A DNA stretch of 60,169 nt, from positions 1 through 60,169 of the forward strand of contig JAJZPH010000006.1 in NCBI GenBank assembly GCA_021811265.1, given 5' to 3'. Of this stretch, positions 26,701-34,700 are shown piece after piece. Each line of letters begins with the position of its first letter. Within the stretch, counting starts at the first letter, position 1. Made by a program: the position numbers and the translations under genes. A model generated the notes under the pieces. The model was not told the origin of the DNA and did not search any database. It saw only the letters and a program-made list of their open reading frames with translations. This stretch comes from a bacterium (lineage in GTDB: Bacteria; Chlamydiota; Chlamydiia; Chlamydiales; SM23-39).

Positions 26701-26722
26701 ATCGGTTTATTTTTTAAAGTAA
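23720..26722 (+). CDS. Large ankyrin-repeat protein (1000 residues)
   Basis: The C-terminal third (about residues 630-960) contains eight or nine ankyrin repeats, recognised by 'RTLLHFLADH', 'ARVLLERGANPHLTDYEHCAPLHYICQSG', 'ELLVRHGADINQQ', 'GETPLHSAV' and 'LLLQHGANPNAH'. Residues 70-620 are helix-rich with heptad-like stretches and no motif I can name. The first 65 residues are Ser- and Leu-rich and hydrophobic, which may act as a secretion or membrane signal. Ankyrin proteins of intracellular bacteria are often host-directed, but that is inference. GAGGA precedes ATG 23720. The 3' end overlaps lpxB by 16 bp tail to tail. Confidence 0.82.
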   Translation: MSQMIIPYSSSQKKDSSSFLLRISLSLSPSLVADLALPVFISLRQVWSPCRLFLSSESLGSPSKLSYSVRIENLEDANILESLVSVIQRQQIHALPPKTVVQIVSHYADALRIQKGCISQKTIDEQEIFPWRMLSFFHQCVQENSHNPFILYLEEKLCEALLQDLPLLQELTDFENVVHKIPAFSLHYYRTCIREYWERFLCPSVSGDPDHVLPFLRCEWEEQITKIEERKNLSYPKKIQAAKQIWEKLASHEPLKREVLATESVQLIDQQLQRLRQTQQRQEEKIKRLMAKGATRHIAKAIEIFYEKKNLEVAIDCVHRLLERKEPLPARALAQLFVLLGEAVSLIFPDAQLNLSSRKNVTLTRKALKTIRDCLEHPEDYFLKTSSGKRGIPEERMSCLAEAIPQLLRLMEQRLQRINQLIKEHPEKCPEGLLETLISRPCSSSQPTNFRLESLQAEQKRSFLEEYFPQLWKLYQEITLHKTSSSAQSVLTHLLSSLESIRREVDPFSREQLSIRLQQDPIFRLALQRQVSQSYRLLEQLLEEAEHLPSSFGLEMVEIDFASLKEARNFQTHDLWRKNEKKLINILYLLSYKLPLSIRGLVSPAGHFGEDTKEVQLMSATAIGSLTKEQLLFALDQQHISIDAQDYKQRTLLHFLADHPSPFHLEMARVLLERGANPHLTDYEHCAPLHYICQSGFEDLLPFLLEKKVVVDSPSRYGTPLEIAQERGDQHLVDALQALQSEQREENAFALLRAVRNFHVEEVQELLEKGAQPWIDFQGKLPLVSLFAVEDRDPLLQRNIAELLVRHGADINQQEPLSGKTCLHQAATTVVDRELIQFLLGLQPLVNIQNTAGETPLHSAVLCRQVHWVQELLYLGASPNICDCMGYSPFLRCCGSYSRTDEILKLLLQHGANPNAHLFFGSALHLLVEKNRPEAVYLLLQKGASPLACDREGRFPHEVSSHFFTRNIIWEQAQYILRHLLPQERSLVKKLFERSVYFLK

Positions 26723-27846
26723 GTCAGAATAAGCTTAGCTGCATTGCGCAAAGAGTTTTCTTCTGCCAAATGATGCCGCAGGGCGCGGCATTGTTCTTTT
26801 TTTGTTTCGAGAATCTCTGGTTTTTGCAAAAACTCTCGTATAAGGCGGAACAGATTTTTTTGAGTTAGATTAGGTCCGTAGAGCTCGGGAAAAATCTCTT
26901 GTTTCATGAGGATATTCACGATGCAGTAATGGGGAAGGTTGATGCGTAAAAGGTAGCGTACGAGAAAGAGATCGAGGGGTTTGATTGCATAGATCACAAT
27001 GGTAGGAATTTCATGCAAAGCAAGCTCTAATGTGATTGTTCCCGATTTTGCAATGGCAAAAAGAGTTTCTTCTATCAGCTTTTCTTGTGTTTCCGGTGTT
27101 GAAAAAATCAGATGTTCTTGCATCTCTTCTTTGAGATCCTGTGCGAGTGAAAAAATGAGGGGTGCATATTTGGGATGAGCAACGGAAATGTAAAAAGAAA
27201 GAGAGGGGTCTATATGAAAAAGATGGCGGATGGCATCGATCTGGAAGGGCAGATTTCTCACGATCTCTTTTTTGCGACTTCCAGGGAAAATACCGATGGC
27301 TTTCTTAAGGGATGGGTTTTGGCGAATGGGCGGTGGGATTTTTTTTTCTAAAGGGTGTCCCACATACTCCACGCGCAAAGAGCTTTTGGGGAACAGCTCT
27401 TTTTCAAAGGGAAAAAGAGTGAGGAGCAGGTTGACATTTTTTTCCAAAAGAGAAATGCGTTTTTTCCCCCAGGCCCACACAGTGGGCGCAATGGCATGCA
27501 CGATGGTTCCAGAAAAGCCTTTTTTTCGTAAACTTTTCTCTAAGCGAAGAGTAAAGCCTGGATAATCGATGAAGAGGGCGATCTGTGGATTTATTTTTAA
27601 AATTTCTCTTCGTAAAAAAAAGAACTTCTTCAAAAGAGAGGGAAGAGAAAACAAAACGTCGAAAAAGCCAATCACCTGAAAATCTTCCATAGGAAGAAGT
27701 ATAGAGACACCCACTTCTCGCATCCTGGGGCCCGCCACGCCAAAAAAGCGAAGAGAGGGATTTTCTTTTTTCAGTTCAAAGAGGAGCTCTTTTCCATAAA
27801 GATCGCCACTTGCTTCTCCTGCAAAGACAAAAAGATCCGAATTCAT
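26707..27846 (-). CDS. lpxB: Lipid-A-disaccharide synthase
   Basis: LpxB joins UDP-diacylglucosamine and lipid X to form the lipid A disaccharide. The 379-residue sequence has 'FVFAGEASGDLYG' at the N-terminus, 'VHAIAPTVWAWGKKRI', 'VGHPL' and the UDP-binding 'AIAKSGTITLELAL'. Length equals the E. coli enzyme; as I recall, Chlamydiaceae LpxB carries an extra N-terminal part that is absent here. It lies 49 bp after pcnB on the same strand, the same pair order as in Chlamydia. Confidence 0.94.
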   Translation of the reverse strand: MNSDLFVFAGEASGDLYGKELLFELKKENPSLRFFGVAGPRMREVGVSILLPMEDFQVIGFFDVLFSLPSLLKKFFFLRREILKINPQIALFIDYPGFTLRLEKSLRKKGFSGTIVHAIAPTVWAWGKKRISLLEKNVNLLLTLFPFEKELFPKSSLRVEYVGHPLEKKIPPPIRQNPSLKKAIGIFPGSRKKEIVRNLPFQIDAIRHLFHIDPSLSFYISVAHPKYAPLIFSLAQDLKEEMQEHLIFSTPETQEKLIEETLFAIAKSGTITLELALHEIPTIVIYAIKPLDLFLVRYLLRINLPHYCIVNILMKQEIFPELYGPNLTQKNLFRLIREFLQKPEILETKKEQCRALRHHLAEENSLRNAAKLILTYFKK

Positions 27847-27895
27847 GCTATCTCCAGGGCGATGGGATCGATTGAGTGTTCAACTAACTTCAGGT

Positions 27896-29179
27896 TCATC
27901 GTTTTTTGGGACGCAACTCTTGAGTATGGTGTTTGTGAAATTTAATGAGATGGTCGTTCCAGAGGGTGTAGGTGGGCAAAAGATGCTCATCGAGAGAACA
28001 GCGGATCTCGAAAAATTGGAGGGCAGAGGAAAACTCGGGATCGGAAGGAATGCGGATTTTTCTGTTTTTGGCACTAAGAGGAGGGGTGAGACGAAACTGA
28101 TGGGTCAGAATCGAGGTAAGAGCTCCGCTCATATTGCGTGAAAGCTGAAAAAAGGGAGAAAAAAAGTCTTGGATCTGCTCTCGCGTTTTTTCTGCAATGT
28201 GCCCCAAATGAATTTTTGGATTTTTTTTCGCCATTTGCTGCACGCTTCTATCCAAAGAAGGAAAGAGGAGACAAGCAAGAAGTAGGGCTCTATTGGGAAG
28301 CTGGGGGAAATGTTTGCTCGTTAGAATGTCGGATGCATGGAGATAATCAGTCGTAGTTTTTTCATTTTTTAAAGCTAAAGAAAATTTGGGCCACAAGAGA
28401 GGTAAAACTCCATACTCTTCTAAAAGGTGAAAAAAACTTTTTGCATGGCCCGATTCTAGCATGCGCAACAGCTCTTCGAAAATTCTTGGTGCAGAGCTTT
28501 TTTTGATTTCTGCTTTACACTCGATTAAGGCTGTGAGTGTTTCTTCATCTATTTCGAAGCCAAAACGTGCACGAAACTTGAGTAGACGAATCATGCGTAC
28601 GGGATCTTGGATGAAGCGCAGGCGGGGATTACCGATAGTGCGGAGCATCTTCTTTTTTGCATCGCCAAAACCATCCACATAATCAATGATGTTTTGCGTC
28701 TGAGGGTCGTAAAAAAGCCCGTTGATGGTAAAATCTCTTCTTAAAGCATCTTCTTCTGCAGAACCCCAAATGTTATCTCTGAGAACAAGTGCATTGGAGG
28801 CAATATCACCTGCACGGAAGGTGGAAACCTCTAAAATTTTTTTTCCAAAACGTACGTGGGCAAGTCGAAATCTTTTGCCGATCAGGATGCAGTTGCCGCG
28901 AAAAAGCCGTTTGATCTCTTCGGGCTGTGCCGCGGTGGAGATGTCAAAATCTTTCGGCCGAGCACTGAGCAGAAGGTCGCGCACGCTTCCTCCTACAAGA
29001 TAGGCTAAAAAGCCCGCAGATCGTAGCTTTTCGATCACGTAGAAGGCATGAGGGTCGATCTTTTCCGGCGGAATTTGATGCTCTCGATATGTGTAAATCG
29101 TCGGTTGCACAATGGAACAACTGTTTCGGGTTTGCAAAGTTTTTTTTCTAAAAAAGAGATCAAGCCAAGTATAGATCAA
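27896..29179 (-). CDS. pcnB: Poly(A) polymerase / class II nucleotidyltransferase
   Basis: A 427-residue protein of the PcnB/CCA-adding superfamily. The nucleotidyltransferase core is 'AYLVGGSVRDLLLSARPKDFDIST' with the catalytic Asp pair, followed by 'DALRRDFTINGLFYD' and 'FIQDPVRMIRLLKFRARFGF'. The N-terminal 'REHQIPPEKIDPHAFYVI' resembles E. coli PcnB, favouring poly(A) polymerase over a CCA enzyme. The frame has no early ATG; TTG 29179 is the likely start. It precedes lpxB. Confidence 0.88.
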   Translation of the reverse strand: MIYTWLDLFFRKKTLQTRNSCSIVQPTIYTYREHQIPPEKIDPHAFYVIEKLRSAGFLAYLVGGSVRDLLLSARPKDFDISTAAQPEEIKRLFRGNCILIGKRFRLAHVRFGKKILEVSTFRAGDIASNALVLRDNIWGSAEEDALRRDFTINGLFYDPQTQNIIDYVDGFGDAKKKMLRTIGNPRLRFIQDPVRMIRLLKFRARFGFEIDEETLTALIECKAEIKKSSAPRIFEELLRMLESGHAKSFFHLLEEYGVLPLLWPKFSLALKNEKTTTDYLHASDILTSKHFPQLPNRALLLACLLFPSLDRSVQQMAKKNPKIHLGHIAEKTREQIQDFFSPFFQLSRNMSGALTSILTHQFRLTPPLSAKNRKIRIPSDPEFSSALQFFEIRCSLDEHLLPTYTLWNDHLIKFHKHHTQELRPKKR

Positions 29180-29277
29180 GGGGAATTTTTTCTCTCGGAC
29201 TTTTCGCTTTTTTTTTATAATAGCTGTGGCAGAAAAAAAGGATTTGCTAATTTAATCCAAGTGGCCGGAGGTGGACA
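29180..29277. promoter_or_regulatory. Divergent promoter region pcnB/tdk
   Basis: The 98-bp gap separates two divergent genes. A perfect TATAAT at 29216-29221 on the plus strand could be the tdk -10 box, though no good -35 is seen at 17 bp. GGAGG at about 29267-29271 is the tdk Shine-Dalgarno. Confidence 0.4.
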
Positions 29278-29880
29278 ATGGCTAAACTTTATTTTCGTTA
29301 CGGGACTGTGGGAAGTGCAAAAACGTTGAATTTGCTTGCAGTCTGTCATAATTATCGAAGCCAAGGAAAAGAAGTTTTTTTGGTCAAGCCCGAACTAGAC
29401 GTTCGTTTTGGAAGGGAAAAGGTGCGTTCGCGTGCAGGGCTTGAGATGAATGCCGATCTTTTGGTGTGCAAAGAAACGATCATTCCAAGAGAGAAACTAC
29501 AAGGAATCAGTTGCATTTTGGTCGATGAAGCGCAGTTTGTCTCTAAAGAAATTATTGATCAGCTGAGGGCCATTTCTTTGGAAATGGATATCCCCGTAAT
29601 ATGCTATGGTTTGCGCACTGATTTCAAAACCTATCTTTTTGAAGGTTCGCGGCGTCTTTTGGAACTTGCAGACTCGATTGAAGAGGTGAAATCGACCTGC
29701 TATTTTTGTAATAAGAAGTCCATATTCAATTTGAAACATGTCAATGGGGTTGCAACAAGAGAAGGTCCCAGCATTCAGCTCGGAGCCGAAGAACTCTATT
29801 TTCCCGTCTGTAATCGCTGCTATGTAGAAGCGTTCGAAAAGGCTAAAGAGAAACAGGGGCTCTCTGCATGCGCGCACTAA
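29278..29880 (+). CDS. tdk: Thymidine kinase
   Basis: Salvages thymidine to dTMP with ATP. At 200 residues the length is typical. Signatures: P-loop 'RYGTVGSAKT' near residue 7, Walker B 'ILVDEAQFVS' near 81, 'IPVICYGLRTDF' near 104, and the zinc pairs 'CYFC' and 'CNRC'. The P-loop has Ala where most enzymes have Gly before the Lys; related forms with Ser at this spot exist in some bacteria, so activity is not excluded. The gene overlaps the convergent Tsr3-like gene by 4 bp. As I recall, C. trachomatis lacks tdk, so it is an addition here or a loss there. Confidence 0.92.
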   Translation: MAKLYFRYGTVGSAKTLNLLAVCHNYRSQGKEVFLVKPELDVRFGREKVRSRAGLEMNADLLVCKETIIPREKLQGISCILVDEAQFVSKEIIDQLRAISLEMDIPVICYGLRTDFKTYLFEGSRRLLELADSIEEVKSTCYFCNKKSIFNLKHVNGVATREGPSIQLGAEELYFPVCNRCYVEAFEKAKEKQGLSACAH

Positions 29881-30356
29881 TTTTTTGATAAAGAGAGTAA
29901 GAGATTGTAGTTTTTTTCTAAAAAATCTTCTCGCCAATAGTAGTGGTCGAGAAGATTTTTATTTTCCAGATGTAGGGTTTGGTAGGCCAAGAAAAGCGCT
30001 TCGATCGAAGCCAGTCCAGAGGTAGGGTCGGGACAATGGGTCTGTTTGCGAGGGTATGCGCTCTTTGCCTCCTTTGGCAGTGAGCGAAGGGGGATGTTTT
30101 GTTCTGATAGCAGCCTTTTTTCCATGACGCTTGCATAGTGCCAGGTGGCGTCGATGAGGCAAATTCCCTTGCCTTTGTCTTCTTCTGTCAGAGGATCTGC
30201 TTGCATGGAGAGCAGAAAGTAAGAGGAGAGATCTATGAAGGAGTCTTTTGGATAGGTCAAAAAGATAAAGTTAGGATTTGTTTCGAAAGGGGTGAGGGAA
30301 CATTTGTTTCGGTTTTCTTTTCGATGGCGCAAGATTACAGTAGGCAGTTGCTTCAT
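29877..30356 (-). CDS. Tsr3/DTW-like (TDD superfamily) aminocarboxypropyltransferase candidate
   Basis: The 159-residue protein has 'GICLIDATWHYAS' near residue 64, then 'LRSLPKEAKSAYPRK' and 'SGLASIEALFLAYQTL', which follow the order D-x-(T/S)-W, R-x-L-P, then (S/T)-x-E-A seen in Tsr3/DUF367 and DTW-domain proteins that attach an aminocarboxypropyl group to rRNA or tRNA. The call is by motif order only; the target RNA is unknown. No membrane helix. It starts 47 bp from the divergent thioredoxin-fold gene. Confidence 0.6.
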   Translation of the reverse strand: MKQLPTVILRHRKENRNKCSLTPFETNPNFIFLTYPKDSFIDLSSYFLLSMQADPLTEEDKGKGICLIDATWHYASVMEKRLLSEQNIPLRSLPKEAKSAYPRKQTHCPDPTSGLASIEALFLAYQTLHLENKNLLDHYYWREDFLEKNYNLLLSLSKN

Positions 30357-30403
30357 TGCTTTAAAAAAAATGCTGAAGAAGATAAACAGAAGATTGCTCT
30401 TTC

Positions 30404-31453
30404 ATGAAAGATATAGGGCCCGTAATGAAAAAAACCATCCCAATAATTGTAATTCTTTTTGTTCTTTTTCTTCAATGGAAAGCTGCGACATTTTTGCATC
30501 TGGTTCCTGTGGCAGATTCCTTAAGAGAGCAAGAGGTGGCGATTTGCTGGCAGACGCATTTGGATAGCGCTGTGAAAGAGGCGGCTGAGAAGAAAAAGCC
30601 CCTTTTTCTCATTTTTGAGAAAAAAGATGCTCCCTGGTGCGTGAAAATGCAGAAAGAAATTTTAGAAGACCGCGGGTTTATTCAAGAGATGAAAGATTGC
30701 TGTGTGTTTGCACGTTTGGATGCTGATCTAGCGGAAAACGAAACCGCTTTGTTTGGCATTCAACAGCTTCCCACCGTTGTTTTTTTAGACCTGCAAAAAA
30801 AGAGCGCTTCTCACATCAGCTACCTTCCTTTTACAGGCAAGAAATATGCAGAAGAGTTGAAGAAGATCATTGCTCTGGATGTGGCGTATCTAGAGAATGA
30901 AAAAGGGGCGTTTCTTGAAGGAAAATTGGAAAAGGGTAGTCAAAATCCGCTGCCTCTCTTTTATGCGGGACGTTTTTTTTCCTCTCTATTGATCCACTAC
31001 GCAGAACTATTGGAAGAGAATGAACATGAATCTTCGCATGTATTGGAAAAAAGAAGAGAGATTGAAAGCCTAGATCCCCATAATCACTTGGGCCTACATT
31101 TGCACCTGGCTTTGCTGGAATTTTATTCAGCATCCAAGAGATCTACTTCTGAAAGGGCCATTGGGCCTCTCGTTCGCTACATTGAGCATTTTGGGAAGAA
31201 GAAAAAAGAGGACCTTTGGCTTTTGCAGATGACGATTGCACAATATCTTTTTCAGAAAAAAGAAAGGGAAAAAGCGCTTGATTTCGCAAGGAATGCCTAT
31301 GCAAACGCTCCCATTGCTGTCAAAACGGAGTTGGCACGATCGATTCACTATATCAAATTCCAGAAAGATCCACTTTCTACTCCAGAGCTTTCCAAGAGAC
31401 ACAGTGCAGAAGATCCTTTGGAATGTCCAAAAGAAAGCGCGAAGGGTGAGTAG
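30404..31453 (+). CDS. Exported thioredoxin-fold protein with one active-site cysteine
   Basis: The N-terminus (best read from the second Met: 'MKKTIPIIVILFVLFLQ') is a signal peptide or anchor. A thioredoxin-like domain follows with 'PLFLIFEKKDAPWCVKM' near residue 65 and the cis-Pro loop 'IQQLPTVVFLD'. The usual second cysteine of CxxC is Met here, so it cannot form the normal disulfide; it may act as an isomerase-like or binding protein. Residues 180-340 are helical and TPR-like. A predicted disulfide isomerase precedes rnpA in Chlamydia as I recall, so this is probably that gene, here separated from rnpA by uvrD. Its 3' end overlaps uvrD by 77 bp. Confidence 0.75.
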   Translation: MKDIGPVMKKTIPIIVILFVLFLQWKAATFLHLVPVADSLREQEVAICWQTHLDSAVKEAAEKKKPLFLIFEKKDAPWCVKMQKEILEDRGFIQEMKDCCVFARLDADLAENETALFGIQQLPTVVFLDLQKKSASHISYLPFTGKKYAEELKKIIALDVAYLENEKGAFLEGKLEKGSQNPLPLFYAGRFFSSLLIHYAELLEENEHESSHVLEKRREIESLDPHNHLGLHLHLALLEFYSASKRSTSERAIGPLVRYIEHFGKKKKEDLWLLQMTIAQYLFQKKEREKALDFARNAYANAPIAVKTELARSIHYIKFQKDPLSTPELSKRHSAEDPLECPKESAKGE

Positions 31454-33371
31454 GGATCTGTTTTTCTCCTCGTCTTCGAGAGCGCGCCATGCTGAGTGTT
31501 AAAAATTGCATGGCCCTTGTCAAAGCGACGTAGAAAAGACGCCTCTCCTCTTCCAGTCCCTTTTCTTTCATGCTTTTTTCATGAGGAAGGATAAGGTCTT
31601 CGAGACCCACTAAAAAGCAGGCGCGAAACTCGAGCCCCTTGGCGCCGTGAAAAGTCATGAGCTGGATGGCATCTTCTCTTTTTTTGCCCTTTTCAGAAGA
31701 GTTTGCATGCTGGTCTAAACTGAGAGTTGCGATGAAGTCTTCAAGAGAGGCTCCTTTGTTTTCTTCTTCGAAAGATCCAAGCGCATTGATGCACTCCTGC
31801 ACGTTTTCCCACTTCCAAAGCCTAGCCTCTGGACTTTTGACCTCTTCTTCGATGGCTTTTTGATAATGGATGGCCTCGACAAACCATTCGAGTGCATGTG
31901 CAAGAGAGCCTTTGGAAAAACGCCTTTCTGCTTCCATCATAGTATCTACAAAAGAATAGATCCCCGATTGCGTTCTTGGCAGCAAAGACAGTGTGCGCTC
32001 GCCCATCTTGATTTTTTTCAAGAGGGGCCAAAGAGCGATCTTTTCTTCTTTTGAGATACGGTGCAACTGTTCGAGTGTTTGGTCCGAGATGCCTCTTCTG
32101 GGGACATTGAGTATGCGCAAAAGAGCTTCCTGATCGAGGGGATTGACAATCTGGCGCAGATAGGCGAGAAGATCTTTTACTTCGCTTCTTTGGGTAAACT
32201 CTACGCCTCCCCAAATCTCATAAGGGATGCCGCGCATCCATGTGCCTTCATTGTTCCAATTCTGCTGCATGAGGGCAATTTCCAAATTTCTGGATTGGGC
32301 ATGCGAACGATAGAGAATGGCGATCTGATTCCATGCCAGATGATGGTGTTCTTTTAACGAAAGAATTCGTTGCACCACGCTTTCGGCCTCGTCGATTTCC
32401 GTGGGTGCGTGGAAGAGAATAATTTTTTCTCCTCTTGTCTGTGCGCTCCATAGATTTTTTTTATGTCGGTGTTCATTTTTCGCAATCACTTCGTTGGCAG
32501 CATCTAAAATCGTAGGGGTAGAGCGGTAATTTTGCTCGAGCTTGATGACTTTATCTGCACGAAAATGGAGGATGTGGTCTACCTCGGCCCCTCTCCATCC
32601 ATAGATCGATTGGTCATCATCCCCAACGACAAAGAGGCGTTTGTGATGGGAAGCTAAGAGTTCTGCGATGCGGAATTGAACTGCATTGGTGTCCTGATAC
32701 TCGTCGATGAGGATGTGCTCCAGGCGCTGGCTTAAGGAAGCGCAAACTTCTGGATGCTCTTCGAAGAGGCGCTGTGTCAACAAAAGGATGTGGTCAAAGT
32801 CTACGGCGTTGTAGGCGCGAAGAGATTGGGCGAGCTGCTGGTAGATTTTGCGAAAAAAAAGATCTTCTTCACTACTTCCAATCGATGGAAGCTCGTTTTC
32901 GCTCAAGCCTCGACTTTTTGCGGTAAAAATAGCCGTAGTAATTTTACCTAAAGAGAGGTCTTCGGGAGCTGAAAGTTCTTTGGCGCATCTACGGATTAAA
33001 CGTCCTAAGTCGTTCTCGTCGTAGAGGCTAAAACGGGGAGAATAACCCAGATGGTGAATTTCTTTGCGCAGCACTTTCATGCAAAAGCTGTGAAAGGTGG
33101 AGAGCGTAATCTCTTTGCTTTTTTCTTTTCCTACCATGGAAGAAATGCGCTCTTGCATTTCTCTGGCTGCTTTGTTGGTGAAGGTTAGTCCCAGAATAGA
33201 TGCAGGAGAGACTCCTTCTTGGATGAGATGTGCGATGCGATGGACAATCACACGTGTTTTTCCGCTTCCCGCTCCTGCAAGGACGAGAATGCGGTTTTCT
33301 TTTGCTACCACGGCAGAAAGCTGTTCTGGATTTAGCCCCAGTTTCTTTGAGGATATAACATTAGGAGGCAT
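31377..33371 (-). CDS. uvrD: UvrD/Rep/PcrA-family DNA helicase
   Basis: A superfamily 1A 3'-5' helicase of 664 residues. Motif I 'LAGAGSGKTRVIVHRI' (near 32), motif Ia 'LTFTNKAAREMQERI', motif II 'ILIDEYQDTNAVQ' (near 222), motif III 'VVGDDDQSIYGWRGA', motif V 'MTFHGAKGLEF' and motif VI 'ALTRAM' are all in place. The length is close to Rep and shorter than UvrD, because the C-terminal extension is nearly absent. It overlaps rnpA by 11 bp at its start. Confidence 0.94.
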   Translation of the reverse strand: MPPNVISSKKLGLNPEQLSAVVAKENRILVLAGAGSGKTRVIVHRIAHLIQEGVSPASILGLTFTNKAAREMQERISSMVGKEKSKEITLSTFHSFCMKVLRKEIHHLGYSPRFSLYDENDLGRLIRRCAKELSAPEDLSLGKITTAIFTAKSRGLSENELPSIGSSEEDLFFRKIYQQLAQSLRAYNAVDFDHILLLTQRLFEEHPEVCASLSQRLEHILIDEYQDTNAVQFRIAELLASHHKRLFVVGDDDQSIYGWRGAEVDHILHFRADKVIKLEQNYRSTPTILDAANEVIAKNEHRHKKNLWSAQTRGEKIILFHAPTEIDEAESVVQRILSLKEHHHLAWNQIAILYRSHAQSRNLEIALMQQNWNNEGTWMRGIPYEIWGGVEFTQRSEVKDLLAYLRQIVNPLDQEALLRILNVPRRGISDQTLEQLHRISKEEKIALWPLLKKIKMGERTLSLLPRTQSGIYSFVDTMMEAERRFSKGSLAHALEWFVEAIHYQKAIEEEVKSPEARLWKWENVQECINALGSFEEENKGASLEDFIATLSLDQHANSSEKGKKREDAIQLMTFHGAKGLEFRACFLVGLEDLILPHEKSMKEKGLEEERRLFYVALTRAMQFLTLSMARSRRRGEKQIPTHPSRFLLDIPKDLLHCVSWKALE

Positions 33372-33699
33372 GGCGCATGGAAGAGAGGAGTTCTTGTCGG
33401 ATATGGTCCATTTTTACTCTCCAAGAAGAGTGTTTGGGGCGAATGTGTATCTCTAATGAGGAGGGAAGATAGGAAATCGATGTGCGAAAAGCCTCTCGGA
33501 TCATCCGCTTGAATCGGCTTCTGATCGCTGCTTTTCCAAAGCGCCTCGAGACAGTCATGCCAAGTTTTGGCATGTCCGTGTTTCCAAAAAGAAGATGGGC
33601 CACGATATATTTGCCTTCAAAAATAGTGCCCTTTCTGAGAATGCGCTGAAACTGAGAGGATTGCACCAGTCTGCTTGCTTTCGAAAATCTGTTTTTCAC
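33361..33699 (-). CDS. rnpA: Ribonuclease P protein component
   Basis: The 112-residue basic protein assists the RNase P RNA in maturing tRNA 5' ends. The family signature '[22 protein letters not shown]' spans residues 51-72. It starts with GTG overlapping the rpmH stop as GTGA, so the two are translationally coupled, and runs into uvrD with an 11-bp overlap. rpmH-rnpA is one of the most conserved bacterial gene pairs. Confidence 0.96.
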   Translation of the reverse strand: MKNRFSKASRLVQSSQFQRILRKGTIFEGKYIVAHLLFGNTDMPKLGMTVSRRFGKAAIRSRFKRMIREAFRTSISYLPSSLEIHIRPKHSSWRVKMDHIRQELLSSMRHAS

Positions 33700-33830
33700 A
33701 CGCAGAGTCTTTTTCTTTTTACTCTTCTTCGTCTCGATAAGACTTTTCGGCCATTGGGGCTTCTCATTTTGATGCGAAAACCAAGCGTTTTTTTACGCCG
33801 TCTCTTGCTAGGTTGATAGGTACGTTTCAT
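33696..33830 (-). CDS. rpmH: 50S ribosomal protein L34 (bL34)
   Basis: A 44-residue very basic protein starting '[18 protein letters not shown]' and continuing [17 protein letters not shown], which is L34. Its stop overlaps the rnpA start codon by 3 bp within GTGTGA. It is short and easily missed. Confidence 0.97.
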   Translation of the reverse strand: MKRTYQPSKRRRKKTLGFRIKMRSPNGRKVLSRRRRVKRKRLCV

Positions 33831-33958
33831 GAAAGATCCGTTTTTAAAAAGATTTTTTCGACATTAGTAGCAAAAATATACCAAGAAGACCAAAGAACTG
33901 TCAAACAATAAAATTGCCTTCAGAAAGGCCGCAGCAATCCTTACGACAAAGCAATTTT

Positions 33959-34627
33959 CTACAGGTGCTTTAATAATTCAGTAAGTGCCGTTGCTGCTGT
34001 CTGTATTGCCTTTATTGCTAAAGGAGTCATTTTTGCTGCTTCTTGCATAGATGGGAGATTTTTATCTTCCATTGCTGCAAGCATTGCTCCTGATACTGTT
34101 AGTATTGCATCCGATGTTGCATCTAGTCCTTGTGTGAAGAGGAAATCGGTTTTTGCTATTCGTTCGGCTTTTTGCACATTTTGTTCTGCTTCTTTTGCTA
34201 GAACCTTTATTACTATTACTCGTTTTTGGCCTTTTTGTTCTACTTCTACTGATTGAACTGCTTGTATTAATGCGCATGCTGCTTCTTGTATGGTTTTTGT
34301 TGTATCTGCTGCAGCGCGGGTTGTAGCTGCTGCTGTAATTGGTGCTCTTGCTAGTTGTTGTTTTGCCAATTCCATTAACATCGCTGTCCCCTTTATTGCA
34401 GAAGCTTCTTCTTGAGCTGCTTGTTCTACCATTTTTACGGCATTTATTGGCAATTGTTTTGCTAGTCGTTGAGCTGCTGTTGCTAGTGCGATTGCTTTTC
34501 TGGCTGAGAATATTATTTCTTTAAGAGTTAGCTTCACCAGTTGAATTGAGATGTCTTCTTTATCAGCTGTAGCAAGACGTTGATGGGTTGGTTGAGATAA
34601 TGGCTTTGTGGTTGTTGAAAATGACAT
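33959..34627 (-). CDS. Alanine-rich helical protein of unknown function
   Basis: The 222-residue protein is dominated by Ala, Lys, Gln and Thr and should be almost entirely helical, likely coiled-coil ('RAAADTTKTIQEAACALIQAV', 'AKEAEQNVQKAERIAKTD'). There is no signal peptide and no long hydrophobic helix. AAAGGAGAAG precedes the ATG. No family is recognised. It sits alone between rpmH and rpmJ, a place where Chlamydia has nothing, next to a degenerate palindromic repeat. Confidence 0.6.
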   Translation of the reverse strand: MSFSTTTKPLSQPTHQRLATADKEDISIQLVKLTLKEIIFSARKAIALATAAQRLAKQLPINAVKMVEQAAQEEASAIKGTAMLMELAKQQLARAPITAAATTRAAADTTKTIQEAACALIQAVQSVEVEQKGQKRVIVIKVLAKEAEQNVQKAERIAKTDFLFTQGLDATSDAILTVSGAMLAAMEDKNLPSMQEAAKMTPLAIKAIQTAATALTELLKHL

Positions 34628-34700
34628 TAAATCTTCTCCTTTATTATTTTTTTGTTTATCAGTTTAACATTAAATGTTATTTTATTCGATATGTTTTATT

